A stretch of DNA of 38,430 nucleotides, taken from Mycolicibacter heraklionensis (GTDB taxonomy: Bacteria > Actinomycetota > Actinomycetes > Mycobacteriales > Mycobacteriaceae). Positions 36,182 to 38,430 of the stretch are shown here, in pieces. The notes under the pieces are model-generated. The model searched no databases. It saw nothing but the letters and a program-made list of their open reading frames with translations, and had not been told where the DNA came from. Numbering within the stretch: the first letter of the stretch is position 1; the number at the start of each line of letters is the position of its first letter. The position numbers and the translations under genes are program-made. The DNA lies in NCBI GenBank assembly GCA_001673575.1, contig LZME01000038.1, positions 1-38,430 of the forward strand, read 5' to 3'.

Positions 36182-38430
36182 CTATCCGCCAGCCGTCGTG
36201 CCGGCGCTGCCGTCGCCGCCGCGCCCGCCGTCGCCACCGTTGCCCATGTTGCCGCCGTCGCCGCCGGCACCTCCCTGGCCGCCGGTGCCTGCACCCGGCT
36301 GGCTGTAGCCGTCGCCGCCGTTACCGCCGTTACCGGACGGGCCGGCGGCCGGGGTGCCGCTGGCGCCCGCGGAACCGGCCGTGCCGCCGCCGCCGATCGT
36401 GGTGCCGGCCGCACCGCCCTCACCGCCGGTGCCCGCGACATTGCCGGCGTCACCGCCGTCGCCACCGTCACCACCGTTGTGGGTGGTGGCATTGCCGTCG
36501 GCGCCCCGGCCACCGTCGCCGCCTTCGCCGGCGCTGCCGGCGTTACCGCCCTTGCCGCCGTTGCCGTTGAGACCGACGACGCTGCCGTTCTGCGCGGTTC
36601 CGGCGTTGCCGCCGGCACCGCCGGTGCCACCCGAGCCGGCCTCGCCGCCGTTGCCACCGTCGCCGCCGTTGGCCCCGGCGACCGTCGCGCTGTAGCCCGC
36701 ACCGCCGGTGCCGCCGGCGCCACCGTCACCGCCCGTGCCGCCGTTACCGCCGTTGCCGGCGGTGTTGACGCTCAGCAGACCGCCATTACCGCCGTTGCCG
36801 CCCTTACCGCCGTTGCCGCCGGCATCGCCCTGGAGCCCGTTGCCGCCGTTGGGGTCCAAGGCAGTTCCGGCCGTACCTGCCGCGCCGGAGCCACCGACGC
36901 CCGTAGCCGCGCTACCACCGGCTCCACCGTTGCCGCCGTTACCGGCCGAGCCACCGTTGCCGCCCGCGCCGCCCGCACCACCATCGGTGCCCGCAGTGGC
37001 GGCGGGGTCAGAGGCCGCGTTGTAGCCGTTGCCACCGTTGCCGCCGTTGCCGGACGCCGTGGTGACCGGGGTGCCGCTGGCGCCGTGCGCGCCATCGACG
37101 CCACCGGTTCCGCCGGTGCCGTGCGCGCCACCGGCACCGCCCGTGCCGGCCACGTTGCCCGGCTCACCTCCGTTGCCGCCGTTGCCGCCGTTGGGGGTGG
37201 AGGCGTTGCCGTCAGCACCGTTGCCGCCGTTACCGCCCTGCCCTGCGACGCCGGCGTTTCCGCCGGCCCCGCCGTTGCCGTTGGCACCTGCACTGGCCGC
37301 GCCGTTGATCGCTCCGGCGTTACCGCCGGCGCCGCCGGTGCCACCGGAGCCGGCTTCACCGCCGTTGCCGCCGGCGCCGCCGTTGGTGCCGGCTGACGCG
37401 TTGGGGTCGGTGGCGGCGTCATAGCCGGCTCCACCGGTGCCACCGTTGCCGCCCGCGCCTCCGGCCCCGCCGGCGCCACCGTTTCCGGCGTGGTTGGCGG
37501 CCAGACTGCCGCTGGCACCGCCGTTGCCGCCCTTGCCGCCGTTGCCACCGGACAGACCGGAACCGCCCGCGCCGCCATCGGGATGAGCTGCCGTGCCTGC
37601 AGTGCCGGCCGCGCCGGTCCCACCGACGCCGGTGGCACCCGCACCGCCCTGACCGCCGTCGCCGCCGTTGCCGTGCGAGCCACCGGCACCACCTGCACCG
37701 CCGTTGCCACCGTTGCCGCCGTTCTCAGCGGAGCTGGTGGGGCTGAAGCCGTTACCACCCTGGCCGCCGTTGCCGGCCGGACCGGTGATCGCGGTGCCGT
37801 TGCTGCCGACGGTTCCGTCGGTGCCGCCCTGGCCACCGGTGCCGTGCGCACCAGCCGATCCGCCGTTGCCGGCGGTGCCGACCTCGCCGCCGGTGCCGCC
37901 CTTGCCGCCGTCGGGGGTGGTGGCGTCGCCGTCGGCGCCCCGGCCGCCGTCGCCGGCCATGCCCGCGTTACCGCCGCGCCCGCCGCTGCCGCCGTTGCCG
38001 TTGGCGGCTGCGTTGCCGGAGGTGGAGGTACCGGCGTTGCCGCCTTGGCCGCCGGCGCCACCCTGACCACCGTTGCCGCCGCTGCCACCGTTGAAGCCGT
38101 CGGCACCGGCGGACGTCGCGTTGGCGCCGTTGACGCCGTTGCCACCGTTGCCGCCGACACCACCATTGCCGGCGTTACCGCCGACGCCACCGACGGCGCC
38201 GGTACCGCCGGCACCACCGTTGCCGCCCTGGCCGCCGTTGGTGCCGGATTGGCCGCTGCCGGCGTTGACGCCGGTCAAGCCGTCGTAGCCGTTGCCGCCC
38301 TGACCGCCCGCGCCGCCATTGCCACCGTTGCCGGAGGCCGCGTGCTGGGTGGTGCTGCCGGCGAGCAGACCGCCCTGGCCACCGTTACCGCCCAGACCAC
38401 CATTGCCGCCGGCGGTTCCGTCTACACCCG
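36182..38430 (-). CDS. PGRS protein, C-terminal part (at least 749 aa visible)
   Basis: Partial: the frame stops with TAG at 36182-36184 and stays open to the window edge, where the residues still read [20 protein letters not shown], so the N-terminus lies outside. Everything visible is GGxGGN/A repeat. The segment [15 protein letters not shown] near the edge parallels [15 protein letters not shown] of the 2097-aa neighbour, and both proteins finish with GGNGGDGxxx...[14 protein letters not shown]. They are therefore tandem paralogues and I expect a type C start. There is no hinge or beta region in this part. It ends GSAGTTAGG. Whether a PE domain or a signal peptide starts it cannot be seen. 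Confidence 0.85.
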   Translation of the reverse strand, partial: GVDGTAGGNGGLGGNGGQGGLLAGSTTQHAASGNGGNGGAGGQGGNGYDGLTGVNAGSGQSGTNGGQGGNGGAGGTGAVGGVGGNAGNGGVGGNGGNGVNGANATSAGADGFNGGSGGNGGQGGAGGQGGNAGTSTSGNAAANGNGGSGGRGGNAGMAGDGGRGADGDATTPDGGKGGTGGEVGTAGNGGSAGAHGTGGQGGTDGTVGSNGTAITGPAGNGGQGGNGFSPTSSAENGGNGGNGGAGGAGGSHGNGGDGGQGGAGATGVGGTGAAGTAGTAAHPDGGAGGSGLSGGNGGKGGNGGASGSLAANHAGNGGAGGAGGAGGNGGTGGAGYDAATDPNASAGTNGGAGGNGGEAGSGGTGGAGGNAGAINGAASAGANGNGGAGGNAGVAGQGGNGGNGADGNASTPNGGNGGNGGEPGNVAGTGGAGGAHGTGGTGGVDGAHGASGTPVTTASGNGGNGGNGYNAASDPAATAGTDGGAGGAGGNGGSAGNGGNGGAGGSAATGVGGSGAAGTAGTALDPNGGNGLQGDAGGNGGKGGNGGNGGLLSVNTAGNGGNGGTGGDGGAGGTGGAGYSATVAGANGGDGGNGGEAGSGGTGGAGGNAGTAQNGSVVGLNGNGGKGGNAGSAGEGGDGGRGADGNATTHNGGDGGDGGDAGNVAGTGGEGGAAGTTIGGGGTAGSAGASGTPAAGPSGNGGNGGDGYSQPGAGTGGQGGAGGDGGNMGNGGDGGRGGDGSAGTTAGG

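Noticed and set aside
38276..38278. TTG at 38278 as the start of the last PGRS gene
   Set aside because: The frame upstream stays open to the window edge and still encodes GGxGG repeats, so the gene is cut by the window.
1746..38430. Annotation as PE_PGRS genes
   Set aside because: The five visible N-termini have signal peptides and no 100-residue helical PE domain with Pro-Glu near the start. For the last gene the N-terminus is not visible.
1746..38430. RTX-type toxin or collagen-like protein
   Set aside because: No regular GGxGxDxUx nonapeptides in series and no strict Gly-x-y triplets with Pro; the pattern is GGxGGN/A, typical of PGRS.
1..38430. tRNA, rRNA, insertion sequence or prophage genes
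   Set aside because: I looked in all gaps and saw no cloverleaf, transposase, integrase or terminal inverted repeats; small RNAs cannot be excluded by eye.

Overview
The window is almost certainly from a slow-growing, non-tuberculous Mycobacterium. Both plus-strand landmarks belong to the mycobacterial arabinogalactan locus: a galactofuranosyltransferase (GlfT1) overlapping by ATGA with an ABC-transporter permease (Wzm), and a GtrA-family membrane protein like M. tuberculosis Rv3789. The rest is dominated by very GC-rich genes encoding Gly-Gly-Asn/Ala repeat (PGRS) proteins, a hallmark of this genus.

Layout. 1-1581 (+): 3' part of glfT1 and complete wzm, closed by tandem hairpins. 1690-10487 (-): two PGRS genes of one N-terminal type (1522 and 834 aa) flanking a small secreted protein of unknown function (219 aa). 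10827-11237 (+): the GtrA-family gene. 11330-38430 (-): four more PGRS genes, of 3818, 1899, 2097 and at least 749 aa; the last runs off the right edge. The six PGRS genes fill about 32.8 kb (about 85%) of the window, all on the minus strand. Most have their own promoter-like sequence, AT-richer leader and strong terminator hairpin, so they look monocistronic rather than operonic.

The main observation is that none of the five PGRS proteins with a visible N-terminus carries a PE domain. Each instead starts with a basic, twin-arginine-containing signal peptide with the core AFLAFG and an A-x-A-D cleavage site, followed by one of three short N-terminal domains: type A (1746-6314 and 7983-10487), type B, Trp-rich (11393-22849 and 23225-28924), and type C (29578-35871). 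Three of them (one A, both B) also share a poly-Gly hinge, a long Ser/Thr/Val-rich beta-type repeat region and a conserved C-terminal module of about 270 aa, so modules seem to have been reassorted between paralogues. Promoter/leader type follows N-terminal type: the two A genes share one promoter-leader block, the two B genes another. I infer a locally amplified family of exported giant PGRS surface or cell-wall proteins inserted, antisense, into the arabinogalactan locus. Function, export route and expression are not shown by the sequence.

How the genes work together: GlfT1 starts the galactan and Wzm (with a Wzt ATPase expected just upstream) flips it; Rv3789-type GtrA proteins are linked to arabinan assembly. 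No sequence evidence ties the PGRS proteins to that pathway beyond their location. All coordinates, alignments and repeat periods below were read by eye and should be treated as such.
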